64,000 bases of DNA, taken from an uncultured Clostridia bacterium (lineage in GTDB: Bacteria; Bacillota; Clostridia; Oscillospirales; Ruminococcaceae). The notes under the pieces were generated by a model. The model saw nothing but the letters and a program-made list of their open reading frames with translations, was not told the origin of the DNA and did not search any database. Shown here piece by piece: positions 53,373-62,824 of this stretch. Position numbers and translations under genes: made by a program. The DNA is taken from NCBI GenBank assembly GCA_947627905.1, contig CANQXX010000004.1, positions 27,624 through 91,623 on the forward strand, read 5' to 3'. The first letter of the stretch is position 1. The number at the start of each line of letters is the position of its first letter.

Positions 53373-53624
53373 TTATGCGAGCATAAAGATAATATAGGGG
53401 GAAACGGCTGAAAATGCCGCTGCCGCCCACAGGCATATTCCTGTTATTATCTTTGCTGTATGTGAAAACTTTTTCCTTATTCTGAATATTGCAAAGTACC
53501 ATATCAGTCCTGCCAATATCAGTCCTATGGGCAGAAATATGAAACCGATGTAGTATCGTGCGGTCATGCAGAATATTATTGCTAAGGGCAATAAAGTCAT
53601 TACCGGAAATGCCGCTTTTTTCAT
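53373..53624 (-). CDS. Small hydrophobic membrane protein
   Basis: This 83-residue protein has about three hydrophobic helices joined by a basic loop (FRIRKKFSH). Its ATG shares an A with the aconitase stop (TAATG), so it is translationally coupled between acn and icd. I do not recognise the family. Its position suggests a membrane role cotranscribed with citrate metabolism genes, but nothing more can be said. Confidence 0.7.
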   Translation of the reverse strand: MKKAAFPVMTLLPLAIIFCMTARYYIGFIFLPIGLILAGLIWYFAIFRIRKKFSHTAKIITGICLWAAAAFSAVSPYIIFMLA

Positions 53625-55561
53625 TATTTAAGGGACTCCCTTGTATAGTCAAGCAGACCGCCTGCAAGGATAATATCCTTTGTACGTCCTGAAAGCTCAC
53701 AAAGAACGGTTATCTTTTCGCCTGTGGTCTTATTCTTGACGGTAAGCTCAGTTTCGCCCTTTTCAATTGATTCACGGACATTCTTTATAACAAGCTGATC
53801 GCCCTGTGAGATCTTGTCGTAATCTGCTTCGTTCTTGAATGTAAGCGGCAGGATACCGGCATTTATAAGATTAGCCCGGTGTATTCTTGCAAAGCTCTTT
53901 ACAAGAACAGCCTTTACGCCCAGATGCAGCGGAGCAAGGGCAGCGTGCTCACGGGAAGAACCCTGTCCATAGTTTGAGCCGCCTACAATAATGCTTTTGC
54001 CGAGGCTTTCTGCGCGTGCAGGGAAAGATTCGTCGCATACCGTGAAGCAGTATTTTGAAATTGCAGGGATATTTGAACGCAGCGGGAGGATCTTTGCGCC
54101 AGCCGGCATGATGTGGTCAGTTGTTATGTTGTCGCCGACTTTAAGCGAGCATGCGGCGTCGATAGTATCCATGAGCGGGTGTGTTTTGGGGAAAGGCTTG
54201 ATATTCGGTCCGCGGAGTATCTCTACCTTGTCCGCTTCGCTCTCCGGCGCAGGAGGAGTTATCATATTATCATTGATGATAAATTCTTCCGGCATTTCAA
54301 ATACAGGCATTTCGCCGAGCTCTCTCGGATCTGTGAATACTCCGGCAATAGCCGATGCGGCAGCTGTTTCGGGAGAAACAAGATATATCTGCCCGTCTTT
54401 TGTTCCCGATCTTCCCTCAAAGTTCCTGTTGAATGTACGGAGAGAAATTCCCTTGGAATTGGGGGACTGTCCCATGCCTATGCATGGACCGCAGGCGCTT
54501 TCGAGTATTCTTGCGCCGGCGTCTATCATTATGGAAAGAGCGCCGTTCTTTGCAAGCATATTGAGGACCTGCTTTGAACCGGGAGCAATCGCAAGGGAAA
54601 CGTCCGGGTGGACTGTTTTGCCCTTGAGTATATGAGCCACTTTCATCATGTCCATGAGAGAGCTGTTTGTGCATGAACCTATGCAGACCTGATCTATCTT
54701 CATTCCTGCAAGCTCTTTTGCGGTTTTGATATTATCCGGAGAATGAGGACAAGCAGCAAGAGGAGCAAGCGTGCTGAGGTCAATTTCTATAGTTTCGTCA
54801 TAAACGGCGTCCGTATCGGCGGAAAGTTCCGTCCATACTTCTTCGCGCTTCTGCGCTTTCAGGAACGCTTTTGTGACTTCGTCCGACGGGAAAATAGACG
54901 TAGTTGCTCCAAGTTCTGCGCCCATGTTTGTAATGGTCGCTCTTTCAGGAACACTTAGAGTTTTTACTCCGTCGCCGGTGTATTCGATGACCTTTCCTAC
55001 GCCTCCTTTTACGGACATTATGCGGAGGACTTCAAGGATAACGTCCTTTGCGGATACCCATGGAGACAGCTTTCCGGAAAGTTTTACGTTTACTATTTTA
55101 GGATAGGTGATATAGTAAGCGCCGCCGCCCATAGCCACGGCAACGTCCAGACCGCCTGCGCCTATGGCTATCATGCCTATGCCGCCGCCGGTGGGGGTGT
55201 GGCTGTCAGAGCCGATGAGAGTTTTTCCGGGAATACCGAAACGTTCAAGGTGTACCTGATGACAGATACCGTTTCCGGGACGTGAGAAATATATTCCGTG
55301 CTTCTTTGCAGCGGAGCCTATAAAACGATGGTCGTCAGCATTTTCAAAACCAGACTGGAGCGTGTTATGGTCTATGTATGCAACCGAGCGTTCAGTTTTT
55401 ACTCTCGGCACTCCCATAGCCTCAAATTCAAGGTACGCCATTGTACCTGTAGCATCCTGTGTCAGAGTCTGATCGATGCGTATACCGATCTCGCTGCCTT
55501 TGACAAATTCGCCGTCAACGAGATGGGCTTTCAGAATTTTTTCGGTTAAAGTGTAACCCAT
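53624..55561 (-). CDS. acnA: Aconitate hydratase
   Basis: This aconitase of about 645 residues interconverts citrate and isocitrate. The 4Fe-4S cysteines are visible in IGSCTNSS and CGPCIGMGQSP. Other landmarks are SDSHTPTGGGIGMIAIGAGG, FEGRSGT and YGQGSSREHAALAP. It is shorter than the 850-residue AcnA/AcnB and closer to the mitochondrial-type or small bacterial form. I chose ATG 55561, eight bases after AAAGG; an ATG at 55570 touches that ribosome site. Confidence 0.93.
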   Translation of the reverse strand: MGYTLTEKILKAHLVDGEFVKGSEIGIRIDQTLTQDATGTMAYLEFEAMGVPRVKTERSVAYIDHNTLQSGFENADDHRFIGSAAKKHGIYFSRPGNGICHQVHLERFGIPGKTLIGSDSHTPTGGGIGMIAIGAGGLDVAVAMGGGAYYITYPKIVNVKLSGKLSPWVSAKDVILEVLRIMSVKGGVGKVIEYTGDGVKTLSVPERATITNMGAELGATTSIFPSDEVTKAFLKAQKREEVWTELSADTDAVYDETIEIDLSTLAPLAACPHSPDNIKTAKELAGMKIDQVCIGSCTNSSLMDMMKVAHILKGKTVHPDVSLAIAPGSKQVLNMLAKNGALSIMIDAGARILESACGPCIGMGQSPNSKGISLRTFNRNFEGRSGTKDGQIYLVSPETAAASAIAGVFTDPRELGEMPVFEMPEEFIINDNMITPPAPESEADKVEILRGPNIKPFPKTHPLMDTIDAACSLKVGDNITTDHIMPAGAKILPLRSNIPAISKYCFTVCDESFPARAESLGKSIIVGGSNYGQGSSREHAALAPLHLGVKAVLVKSFARIHRANLINAGILPLTFKNEADYDKISQGDQLVIKNVRESIEKGETELTVKNKTTGEKITVLCELSGRTKDIILAGGLLDYTRESLK

Positions 55562-55745
55562 TCTTATCATCCTTTCAAAAAGTTCTGAAGGGGAGACGAT
55601 GTCTCCTTATTTAAAATTATAACCGTTTTTGCCTTATTTGTCAAGAATTTATCCGGCGTCGGCAATTATATTTGCAATTTGTTCACTTAAAAAATTCACG
55701 CAAAAGAACAGAAGCTCCTTTGCGTGATATTTTTAAATAATTTAT

Positions 55746-58295
55746 TCAGCTTTTATCAATAAATTCCCTTATTGCCTTTTCCACCGCAGCAACTTCGCGC
55801 CTGAACTCCTCCGCCGAAACACGGAAAGCTCCGTTGCCCAGTATTATTATCTGTTCTGCGCCGTCGGAGGTAACGACCCGGACGCGGTATTCCTTGCTGA
55901 GCTCGTGAGAGACTTTTTCAATGTACATATCCGCCGTTTCGGCTTCTTTGGTGTAAACAACGCTTATATTGTGGAATTTTTCGACTTCACGGTCATTTCC
56001 CCTGACCTTGTATGCGTCAAATACAAGAATAAGCTCGCATTGCCTGAATCCCTGATAATTGCACAGGATATTTGTAAGCCTGCTGCGCGCGGCGTCAAGA
56101 TTTTCCGCAGCAAGAGCTTTAAGATCGTCCCACGCGAAGATCACATTGTAGCCGTCCACCAGAACATATTCTTTTCCGTTCTGCATTGGCACAGGCTTCT
56201 GCTTCTTTTCCGGGATATCCTTTTTTGTGTGCAGCGCATATCTGGGGTCGCGGTCGATCTTGCCGTAAGTTCTTTCAAATATTTCCATAAGCTCCTTATC
56301 TTCGGCAAGCCGTGAACGGTAATCCTGCGCCTGCCTGCGGAGATATGCGGAGCTGTATCCTTCCTCTGCGGAACGGTCCTTTGCGGACGGATCAGCCGTG
56401 TGCATATGACTGTCCGCTTCGCCCCAGCGGACGATATATCCTGCTCCGTGGGAACAAAAAACGCTGTCAGCGGTATTTTCTATATCTTCATCGCAGCGGT
56501 AGCCAGCTTCTTCTATGACCTGTTCCGGGTCATGGCAGGGAAAATATCCCTTTGGAACGCAGGTGAGCTTTCCTCTGCCGTGGGAATATCCCATAAGCTC
56601 GGAATGATACCCTGCTATCTCGGAAGCAGGCACTGAGCCCTTTATTACCGCTGTATCACCGTTTGTTTCGGGAGCGGAAAATTCGCCGCACATTCTCTGT
56701 ATATCGGATATTGCCCTGCCGACAGAATCGGAAGGTATTTCAATGGTAAATTCGTACCACGGTTCAAGAAGTATACTCTCGGCTTTTCGCAGTCCCTGAC
56801 GGACGGCTCTCCAGGCTGCCTGCCGGAAGTCGCCGCCTTCGGTATGTTTAAGATGAGCACGTCCGGCTGTAAGTATGATCTTAACATCGGTAATGGGGGA
56901 GCCGGTAAGAACGCCGATATGAGTTTTTCCTTCAAGTTCGGAAAGTATCAGTCTCTGCCAGTTCCGGCTGAGAACGTCCTCGCTGCATTCCGACAGAAAC
57001 GTTACTCCGCTGCCCCTTTCGGCAGGTTCTATCCGCAGACGTACTTCCGCATAGTGGCGCAGAGGTTCGTAATGACCTGCGCCGCATACGGGAGAAGCGA
57101 CGGTCTCTTTGTAAAGTATACTGCCTTTGCCAAATTCCGCTTCGATGCCGAAGCGCTCCTTGATGAGCGCTCTGAGTATTTCAAGCTGTATTTCTCCCAT
57201 AAGGCTGACGTGTATTTCCCGTAGACGGTCATTCCACATTATATGCAGCTGCGGATCTTCCGCTTCAAGAATACGCATCTGCGCAAGAAAAGTATGCTCG
57301 TCAGTGCCCTCCGGAGGTATCAGCCTGTATGTCATGACCGGTTCAAGGAACGGCTGCGGCGCACCTTTGTCAGCGCCTAATCCCTGACCGGCATGGGTAT
57401 CCGAAAGTCCCTCGGCGGCGCAAAGTGTTCCGGCAAAAACTTCTTCCGGACATATGAATTTTGCGCCGGAATAGACCCGTATACGGTTTATTTTTTCGCC
57501 GTTTATCATGGAACGGACTTTAAGACTGCCCGAATTTATCTTCATATGGGTAAGACGAACGCCCTGTTCCTCGGTTATTTTGAATATCCTTGCGGCAAAG
57601 CTGCCGTCAGTGACCGTCTGGAAGGTGTATTTTTCCAGACCTTCGATGAACTCGGTCACGCCTTTTGATTTCAGAGCCGAACCAAAATAGCAGGGGAATA
57701 TCTTTCGCTCTTTTATGGCTTGGGAGATATCCTCGTCCGGTATGGTATCGCTTTCAAGGAAACGGTCCATCAGCTTTTCATCGCAAAGAGCCGCTTCCTC
57801 GAAAAATTCCGCAGTATCCCTGCCGGGAGTAAAATCAACGAACCGCCCGTTCAGCTTTCCGGAAAGCGTTTCCATAAGAAAGCTCCGGTCAAACGCTGAA
57901 ATATCCATTTTATTTATAAACACAAAGGTGGGAATGTCATATTTTGTAAGTAAATGCCATAGCGTAACGGTATGTTCCTGAACGCCCTCGGAGCCGCTTA
58001 TCACCATGACTGCATAATCAAGGGCGCACAGAGCCCGTTCTGTCTCGGACGAAAGATCTGCGTGTCCCGGAGTATCGAGAAGAGTATATTCATTTTCTCC
58101 GCAGCGCATTACTGCCTGCTTTGAAAATACAGTAATGCCTCTGTCGCGTTCGATGTGATGTGTGTCAAGGAAAGCGTCGCCGTGATCCACCCGGCCTTGC
58201 TTCCGTATGTTTCCGCTCAGGTAGAGCATAGCTTCAGAAAGAGTAGTTTTTCCCGAATCCACATGAGCTATCATGCCAATTACCAGACGTTTCAT
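55746..58295 (-). CDS. TetM/EF-G-like ribosomal protection GTPase fused to YacP/Rae1-type NYN nuclease
   Basis: This is an 849-residue two-part protein. Residues 1 to about 640 resemble TetM/TetO GTPases: AHVDSGKTT (10-18), RGITV, DTPGHAD (74-80) and NKMD (about 129-132), followed by EF-G-like domains 2 to 5. The loop that displaces tetracycline is not clearly conserved. Residues from about 690 form a NYN/PIN-like domain of the YacP (Rae1) family: VLVDGYNVIFAWDDL, LILVFDAY, TKEAETADMYIEKV and VVTSDGAEQ, with acidic catalytic residues present. Rae1 cleaves mRNA in the ribosomal A site, where TetM proteins also bind, so the fusion makes mechanistic sense. The same fusion may be known in other Clostridia. 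Its role is more likely translation quality control than resistance. Confidence 0.88.
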   Translation of the reverse strand: MKRLVIGMIAHVDSGKTTLSEAMLYLSGNIRKQGRVDHGDAFLDTHHIERDRGITVFSKQAVMRCGENEYTLLDTPGHADLSSETERALCALDYAVMVISGSEGVQEHTVTLWHLLTKYDIPTFVFINKMDISAFDRSFLMETLSGKLNGRFVDFTPGRDTAEFFEEAALCDEKLMDRFLESDTIPDEDISQAIKERKIFPCYFGSALKSKGVTEFIEGLEKYTFQTVTDGSFAARIFKITEEQGVRLTHMKINSGSLKVRSMINGEKINRIRVYSGAKFICPEEVFAGTLCAAEGLSDTHAGQGLGADKGAPQPFLEPVMTYRLIPPEGTDEHTFLAQMRILEAEDPQLHIMWNDRLREIHVSLMGEIQLEILRALIKERFGIEAEFGKGSILYKETVASPVCGAGHYEPLRHYAEVRLRIEPAERGSGVTFLSECSEDVLSRNWQRLILSELEGKTHIGVLTGSPITDVKIILTAGRAHLKHTEGGDFRQAAWRAVRQGLRKAESILLEPWYEFTIEIPSDSVGRAISDIQRMCGEFSAPETNGDTAVIKGSVPASEIAGYHSELMGYSHGRGKLTCVPKGYFPCHDPEQVIEEAGYRCDEDIENTADSVFCSHGAGYIVRWGEADSHMHTADPSAKDRSAEEGYSSAYLRRQAQDYRSRLAEDKELMEIFERTYGKIDRDPRYALHTKKDIPEKKQKPVPMQNGKEYVLVDGYNVIFAWDDLKALAAENLDAARSRLTNILCNYQGFRQCELILVFDAYKVRGNDREVEKFHNISVVYTKEAETADMYIEKVSHELSKEYRVRVVTSDGAEQIIILGNGAFRVSAEEFRREVAAVEKAIREFIDKS

Positions 58296-58469
58296 TTGAT
58301 CTTCCTATCCGTATTTTTAGTTTCAGAATAATTTTAACATATTATGTCAGATATTTCAATCGCCCGATGAAAAATTTTGTTTTTCTTTCAGTACAAGCAG
58401 CTGACGGAAAACAAAAAGGCGTGAAACCTTAATTGTCTCACGCCGTATTTGTTTAAGATATACAGTAAA

Positions 58470-58841
58470 TTACTTGAGTTCAACTGTAGCGCCGGCAGCT
58501 TCGAGCTTGCTCTTGATCTCTTCGGCGTCAGCCTTGGAAGCACCTTCCTTAAGAGCCTTAGGAGCAGCTTCAACAAGCTCCTTAGCTTCCTTGAGGGACA
58601 GACCGCAGATATCCTTAACAGCCTTGATAACGTCCATTTTCTTCTCACCGAAGGAAGCAAGGATAACGTCAAATTCAGTCTTTTCCTCAGCGGCAGCAGC
58701 TCCGCCTGCAGCAGGTGCAGCAGCGGCTACAACAGCAGAAACACCGTATTTTTCCTGAATGCCCTCAACCAGTTCGTTAAGCTCAAGAATGGAAAGAGCG
58801 TCGATAGAATCTAAAATGCTTGTAACTTTCTCAGAAGCCAT
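58470..58841 (-). CDS. rplL: Ribosomal protein L7/L12
   Basis: This 123-residue stalk protein has an N-terminal dimerisation helix ([20 protein letters not shown]), an alanine-rich hinge ([18 protein letters not shown]) and the globular domain [22 protein letters not shown], ending ATVELK. It recruits GTPase factors to the ribosome. It follows rplJ by about 90 bases in the same transcript. rpoB does not follow; the TetM-like gene is next on this strand. Confidence 0.97.
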   Translation of the reverse strand: MASEKVTSILDSIDALSILELNELVEGIQEKYGVSAVVAAAAPAAGGAAAAEEKTEFDVILASFGEKKMDVIKAVKDICGLSLKEAKELVEAAPKALKEGASKADAEEIKSKLEAAGATVELK

Positions 58842-58931
58842 GATAATTTATCTCCTTTTCAAATTAAATTTAAGGTTTTTAACGTATGATATCCGGGAGC
58901 TTTAAAATGCCCGGAACGAATGATACCGCGG

Positions 58932-59456
58932 TCAAGCGGATTCTTCCGCTGCTTTTTTCTCCGAAAGAGCCTGGAGAGTAGCGGCGAGGTTCTGCATAGG
59001 AGCCTTGAGAGAACCAAGGAGCTGTGCAAGAAGAGTTTCCTTTGAGGGGATCTTTGAAAGAGCCAGAACACCCTTTGCGTCGTAAATTTCGCTGTCGATA
59101 AAGCCTGCTTTAAGAGAAAACTTGCCATCGGAATTTTCAGCGAATTTACCGAGGATACGGGCGGGAGCGGTCTGGTCGCCTTCGGTGACTGCAATAGCGG
59201 TCGTTCCCTCAAGAACGTCTGTAAGTCCGTCAAGACCAACGTTCTTTACGGCGAAGCGGAGCATGGAATTTTTCTCAACGAAGTAATTCACGCCTGCTTC
59301 TCTGAGTTCCTTTCTCAGCTTGGTGTCGTCCTCAACGGTTATGCCCTTGTAGTCCACGATAACGCCTGCGGACGCATTCTTGAGCATTTCTGTGATAGCT
59401 TCGACCCTTGCTTTCTTGGATTCAAGTATCTTTGCGCTTGGCATTAAGAATTTCAC
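58932..59456 (-). CDS. rplJ: Ribosomal protein L10
   Basis: This 174-residue stalk base protein shows KKARVEAITEMLKNASAGVIVDYKGI at the N-terminus, RKELREAGVNYFVEKNSMLRFAV and GTTAIAV. It binds 23S rRNA and carries L7/L12 dimers. Expression is controlled through the L10 leader upstream, where L10 binds its own mRNA. GGAGGTG precedes the ATG. Confidence 0.97.
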   Translation of the reverse strand: MKFLMPSAKILESKKARVEAITEMLKNASAGVIVDYKGITVEDDTKLRKELREAGVNYFVEKNSMLRFAVKNVGLDGLTDVLEGTTAIAVTEGDQTAPARILGKFAENSDGKFSLKAGFIDSEIYDAKGVLALSKIPSKETLLAQLLGSLKAPMQNLAATLQALSEKKAAEESA

Positions 59457-59483
59457 CTCCGAATTTTTTATATGCTATTCGGA

Positions 59484-59640
59484 TCCAAAAAGAAAAACCT
59501 TTTCCGGACGGGAAAAGGCGCAAGTACACTATTATATACTTACCATCTTTTCCTCGGCAGGAATTATGGCTCCGGAACGGGCAAAACGCCTTTCCTTGCC
59601 GCCTGCTGTCTTTAGAATTCGATAGCTGTGAACGGTATAT
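59484..59640 (-). ncRNA. L10 leader RNA with attenuator
   Basis: On the minus strand upstream of rplJ lie the paired segments ACAGCAGGCGGCAAGG and CCTGCCGAGG, as in L10 leaders. They are followed by an attenuator hairpin (CCTTTTCC at 59511-59518 with GGAAAAGG at 59498-59505) and a T-rich tail of TTTTTCTTTTT. L10 or L10-L12 complex binding would favour termination before rplJL. Confidence 0.8.
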
Positions 59641-59658
59641 GAACCGTCCGACTTTGTT

Positions 59659-59687
59659 ATTATATCACATAAGCTTCTGCTTGTCAA
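59659..59687 (-). promoter_or_regulatory. rplJL promoter
   Basis: On the minus strand, TTGACA (59682-59687), 17 bases and TATAAT (59659-59664), just ahead of the L10 leader. Confidence 0.85.
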
Positions 59688-59725
59688 CAATTTTTTGAAA
59701 TTTTTCTGCAATATCCAGAAATGGA

Positions 59726-59752
59726 TTAGCACTCTCAAATTAAGAGTGCTAA
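59726..59752. promoter_or_regulatory. CIRCE operator (HrcA site) upstream of hsp20
   Basis: TTAGCACTC (59726-59734), nine bases and GAGTGCTAA (59744-59752) form a perfect CIRCE element. It lies about 160 bases before the hsp20 start and next to a possible promoter (TTTTCA 59753-59758 and TATTAT 59776-59781). Confidence 0.93.
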
Positions 59753-59911
59753 TTTTCATCATTTTTTCACAATTCTATTATTGTTCGCACATAAACAGGG
59801 GGTATTATGTAATTACAAAATAAAAAAAGGAAGCGATACCAATGGGTACGATGATTAAAACCTGATGATCCATCAAATAATAATTTAAACAACTATACAG
59901 GAGGAATATAT

Positions 59912-60337
59912 ATGTTTGCACTTACACCTTTTGAAAGAAAAAGCTATGATCTTTTCAACGCGTTCCATGATTTTGAGAAGGATTTCTTCGGCGAGGACAG
60001 CCGCATAAACACCTGCCGCACCGATATCCGTGACGAGGGAAACAGCTTTGTTCTCGAAGCCGAGCTGCCCGGATTTGAAAAAAGCGATATCAAGCTGGAC
60101 ATCAACGGCGACAGCCTTATCCTTTCCGCGGAGCATAATACCGAAAATTCCGAAAAGGACGATAACGGCAAGTATATCCGCCGTGAACGCACTTACGGTT
60201 CATACCGCAGGAGCTTTGACATTTCCGGCATAGACGCCGATAATATCGGCGCTGAATACAAAAACGGTGTGCTTTATGTAGAGCTCCCCAAAAAGACTGC
60301 TTCCTCTCCGGAAACAAAACGGCTTGAGATCAAATAA
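59912..60337 (+). CDS. Small heat shock protein, Hsp20 family
   Basis: This 141-residue alpha-crystallin-domain chaperone has DIRDEGNSFVLEAELPGFEKSDIKLDING in the domain start, RRERTYGSYRRSFDI and the GVLYVELPKK conserved beta-9 region. It binds unfolding proteins without ATP. AGGAGG precedes ATG 59912. A perfect CIRCE operator upstream indicates control by HrcA, the regulator usually found at groESL and dnaK. Confidence 0.95.
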   Translation: MFALTPFERKSYDLFNAFHDFEKDFFGEDSRINTCRTDIRDEGNSFVLEAELPGFEKSDIKLDINGDSLILSAEHNTENSEKDDNGKYIRRERTYGSYRRSFDISGIDADNIGAEYKNGVLYVELPKKTASSPETKRLEIK

Positions 60338-60351
60338 TTTATTTATACCGT

Positions 60352-60384
60352 ATGCCGCCTGTGCAATGCACGGGCGGCATTTTT
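60352..60384 (+). terminator. hsp20 terminator
   Basis: ATGCCGCC and GGCGGCAT enclose an inner GTGC-AAT-GCAC stem (60352-60380), followed by TTTTAGC. Confidence 0.8.
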
Positions 60385-60427
60385 AGCTTATATAAAATGT
60401 TCCGGCACAGTATGCGCCGGAACACAA

Positions 60428-61270
60428 TCATTTCAGACTTTTCCTGCCGAACCAGTAGTAAAGGAATGTTCTAAATCCCAATTTTCCGTACCACCAGTCA
60501 AGATGTGTGTAATGTATGAATACTTCATCGCAGCCCTTTGATTTTATGTCGGACATCGCCTTTGAAACCATAGCAAGTCCTATGCCTTTACGCCTTGCTT
60601 CCGGAATAACACCTACACAGCCGATCATGCCGATATTCTTTTTATCGTCGCTGATAAGCGTTTCTACATTGGTGTCAGCAATGCAAAAGCCGACTATCCT
60701 GCCGTTCTGACAAGCGGTAAAGATATTGCTGTCGGGTCTGAAATACATCAGCCAGTTTTCATCTACTTCGTTTACGGCTTTGATAAGCTCGTCCCGCTTT
60801 TCTTTCGGGCAGTATCCGAAAGTCACGTCCGCAGGATATTCCGGAGTATTATTTTCCGAAAAGTCTTTTGTGGACATCTTCATTTCTATGCAGCCGTCCG
60901 AAGCGGTGTAGCCGCGGTCTTCAAAAAAGAAGCAGCGCATATCGTTCCACTGTTCCTCCGGGGTGACTGCGCCGATAAAAAGCTCGGAATCCGTTCCGCC
61001 GAGGATAACGCTGTCAAAGCCTTTTGACAAAACGGCTTCTTCACTTCTGCGGAGAAGCTCGGTGCCTATGCCTTTTCCCTGATATTCCGGTCCGACGCAG
61101 AGCAGACGTATGTAATTGTCCTTTACGGCGGAATATCCTGCGGTCACGCCGTTTTCGCAATGGGTGATGATATCGCAGTTTTCTGCGTCAAGAAGCTTTT
61201 CAAACGTTTTCTCTGTCACCGGGAACTGGGGAAAACAGCTGAGAAACAGCTCATATAACCTGCTATCCAT
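60428..61270 (-). CDS. Tandem GNAT acetyltransferase
   Basis: This 280-residue protein has two GNAT domains, each with an acetyl-CoA motif: VGPEYQGKGIGTELL (about 59-73) and VGVIPEARRKGIGLAMV (about 219-235). The two-domain layout with an acidic linker is seen in several uncharacterised clostridial acetyltransferases. The substrate is unknown. The gene is monocistronic between converging hsp20 and a diverging neighbour. Confidence 0.88.
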   Translation of the reverse strand: MDSRLYELFLSCFPQFPVTEKTFEKLLDAENCDIITHCENGVTAGYSAVKDNYIRLLCVGPEYQGKGIGTELLRRSEEAVLSKGFDSVILGGTDSELFIGAVTPEEQWNDMRCFFFEDRGYTASDGCIEMKMSTKDFSENNTPEYPADVTFGYCPKEKRDELIKAVNEVDENWLMYFRPDSNIFTACQNGRIVGFCIADTNVETLISDDKKNIGMIGCVGVIPEARRKGIGLAMVSKAMSDIKSKGCDEVFIHYTHLDWWYGKLGFRTFLYYWFGRKSLK

Positions 61271-61537
61271 AATTATCGTCCTTTCGGGAGCATTGTAATT
61301 TTATCAGACAAACAAACATATTATATAATTTTTTGCGCACGATGTCAATAGCTCACATGATTTAAGGAGGAAATAGCTTAAAAATCTGCTTTTTAAACTA
61401 TTTTTTTAAAAATTTCTGAAAATCTATTGTAATTTGTGTATAAAAGTGATATCATAATTTTAAATGAGCGGAAACGTCCCGTTATCCTTAAAATGCAGAA
61501 AAATCAGAAAATATGTTTGTATGAAAGGGTGGACCGT

Positions 61538-62647
61538 ATGCCTGAAAATGAAGCTCCGGCGTCTCCGGATATTTCACACGATGATAATGTCGGGCTTGAA
61601 GCAGCCGCTTACAGACTGATGTCAGCATCGGATACCTGCTTCGCAAGAAAAAATTATAACGAAGCGTATACGGGATACAGCTCCGTGCTTGAATCTGACC
61701 CTCAGTGCATAAAAGCCGAATACAGACTGAATATTTCAAGCCAGTATCTTATGTGTGAGACTGCTGCGGTGTATCTTAGCTCGGATAATTTCTTCAAAAG
61801 CATGAATAATATGCTTACTATCCTGCTGGAAAACGGCGAGGACGGCAAGCTGATACTTACGTTCTGCCGGGATATGCTGGATTTTATCCTGTTCAATGCC
61901 GAATATGAAAAAAGGTTTGCCCTGTCGCATAAAAAAGAAAGTCAGGCTTCGGCATACATGAAAAATATGCTGGAATTAATGCGCCATACGTTATTTATAA
62001 TGAACTGCATTATCCGCGTAAATGACAGGGAGTCGGCTTTTGCGGCAATGAAATGCCATGATGTCGGCCTGGAGATATATCAGAGATTCTGCAACGGAAT
62101 GGAATATTATGCCTCTGCCGGAACGGACGAATATCCGGAGAAAACACATATCCGGCTCCGTGAGCCGTCAAAGGACGAAAGATCCAAGGCTGACGCCCTG
62201 ATAGGCGATATCGGCAGGATATGGCAGAGTATCCTTAAAAATGCGGACGATACTCTTTACGGAGAGCTTAAAACACGGGAAAATAAAGCGGAAGAGGCTG
62301 ACGATACGTCCTCGGAGCAGGAAAAGCTCAACGAGGAGGAATATGAAGGCTGGCGCAAAAGAAATGAAAAACAGTATATTTCCGCAGATTCAAAAAGCAT
62401 AATTTTCGGGATATTATCAAAAACGGCGGCGGTGTTTGCTTTTGTTTTTGCAATATTATTCGTTTGTGAGACCTTGATAAAGGACGAAGTCATAGGATTG
62501 CTGGCGCTGTCAGCGGTAGTTTCCGCAGTCCTGTGGATAGTTTTTTCATCGCTTGAAAAGCATCTGGACAACAAAAGAAAATTTTACGCCAGACTTGTTT
62601 ACGGCGGCGCGGAACAGTTTCAGGCAGAACAGAAAAAACGTCAATAA
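61538..62647 (+). CDS. Hypothetical helical protein with C-terminal membrane pair
   Basis: This protein of about 369 residues starts at ATG 61538 behind AAAGGGTGG. The N-terminal 230 residues are helical, with a TPR-like stretch (CFARKNYNEAYTGYSSVLESDPQCIKA kept short here as residues about 38-64). An acidic coiled segment follows, then two transmembrane helices near 290-340 and a basic tail. No family is recognised. A promoter-like TTGTAA-17-TATCAT lies at 61427-61455. It is upstream of the str operon but separated by 170 bases and the rpsL promoter. Confidence 0.7.
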   Translation: MPENEAPASPDISHDDNVGLEAAAYRLMSASDTCFARKNYNEAYTGYSSVLESDPQCIKAEYRLNISSQYLMCETAAVYLSSDNFFKSMNNMLTILLENGEDGKLILTFCRDMLDFILFNAEYEKRFALSHKKESQASAYMKNMLELMRHTLFIMNCIIRVNDRESAFAAMKCHDVGLEIYQRFCNGMEYYASAGTDEYPEKTHIRLREPSKDERSKADALIGDIGRIWQSILKNADDTLYGELKTRENKAEEADDTSSEQEKLNEEEYEGWRKRNEKQYISADSKSIIFGILSKTAAVFAFVFAILFVCETLIKDEVIGLLALSAVVSAVLWIVFSSLEKHLDNKRKFYARLVYGGAEQFQAEQKKRQ

Positions 62648-62742
62648 TGACCGTATATTTGTAAATTTGTATAAAAGATCCGTACATAAAGCGTTTTTTG
62701 CCGTTAATTTTAAAGAATTTGCGGAAAAATTTGCGGAAACGC

Positions 62743-62771
62743 TTGACATACGGGTCTTTTGTGTGTATAAT
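62743..62771 (+). promoter_or_regulatory. Promoter of the str operon
   Basis: TTGACA (62743-62748), 17 bases and TATAAT (62766-62771): both hexamers are consensus. Transcription would cover rpsL, rpsG and fusA. Confidence 0.9.
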
Positions 62772-62824
62772 AATTGAGTATGCGGCTTTTGCCGTCATAA
62801 ATTTTTCAGGAAAGGAGAGAAAAT

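Noticed and set aside
59842..59865. Seven-codon leader peptide before hsp20 (ATG at about 59842)
   Set aside because: It has a ribosome-like AAGGAAG, but there is no alternative hairpin or other sign of attenuation, so it is not supported as a gene.
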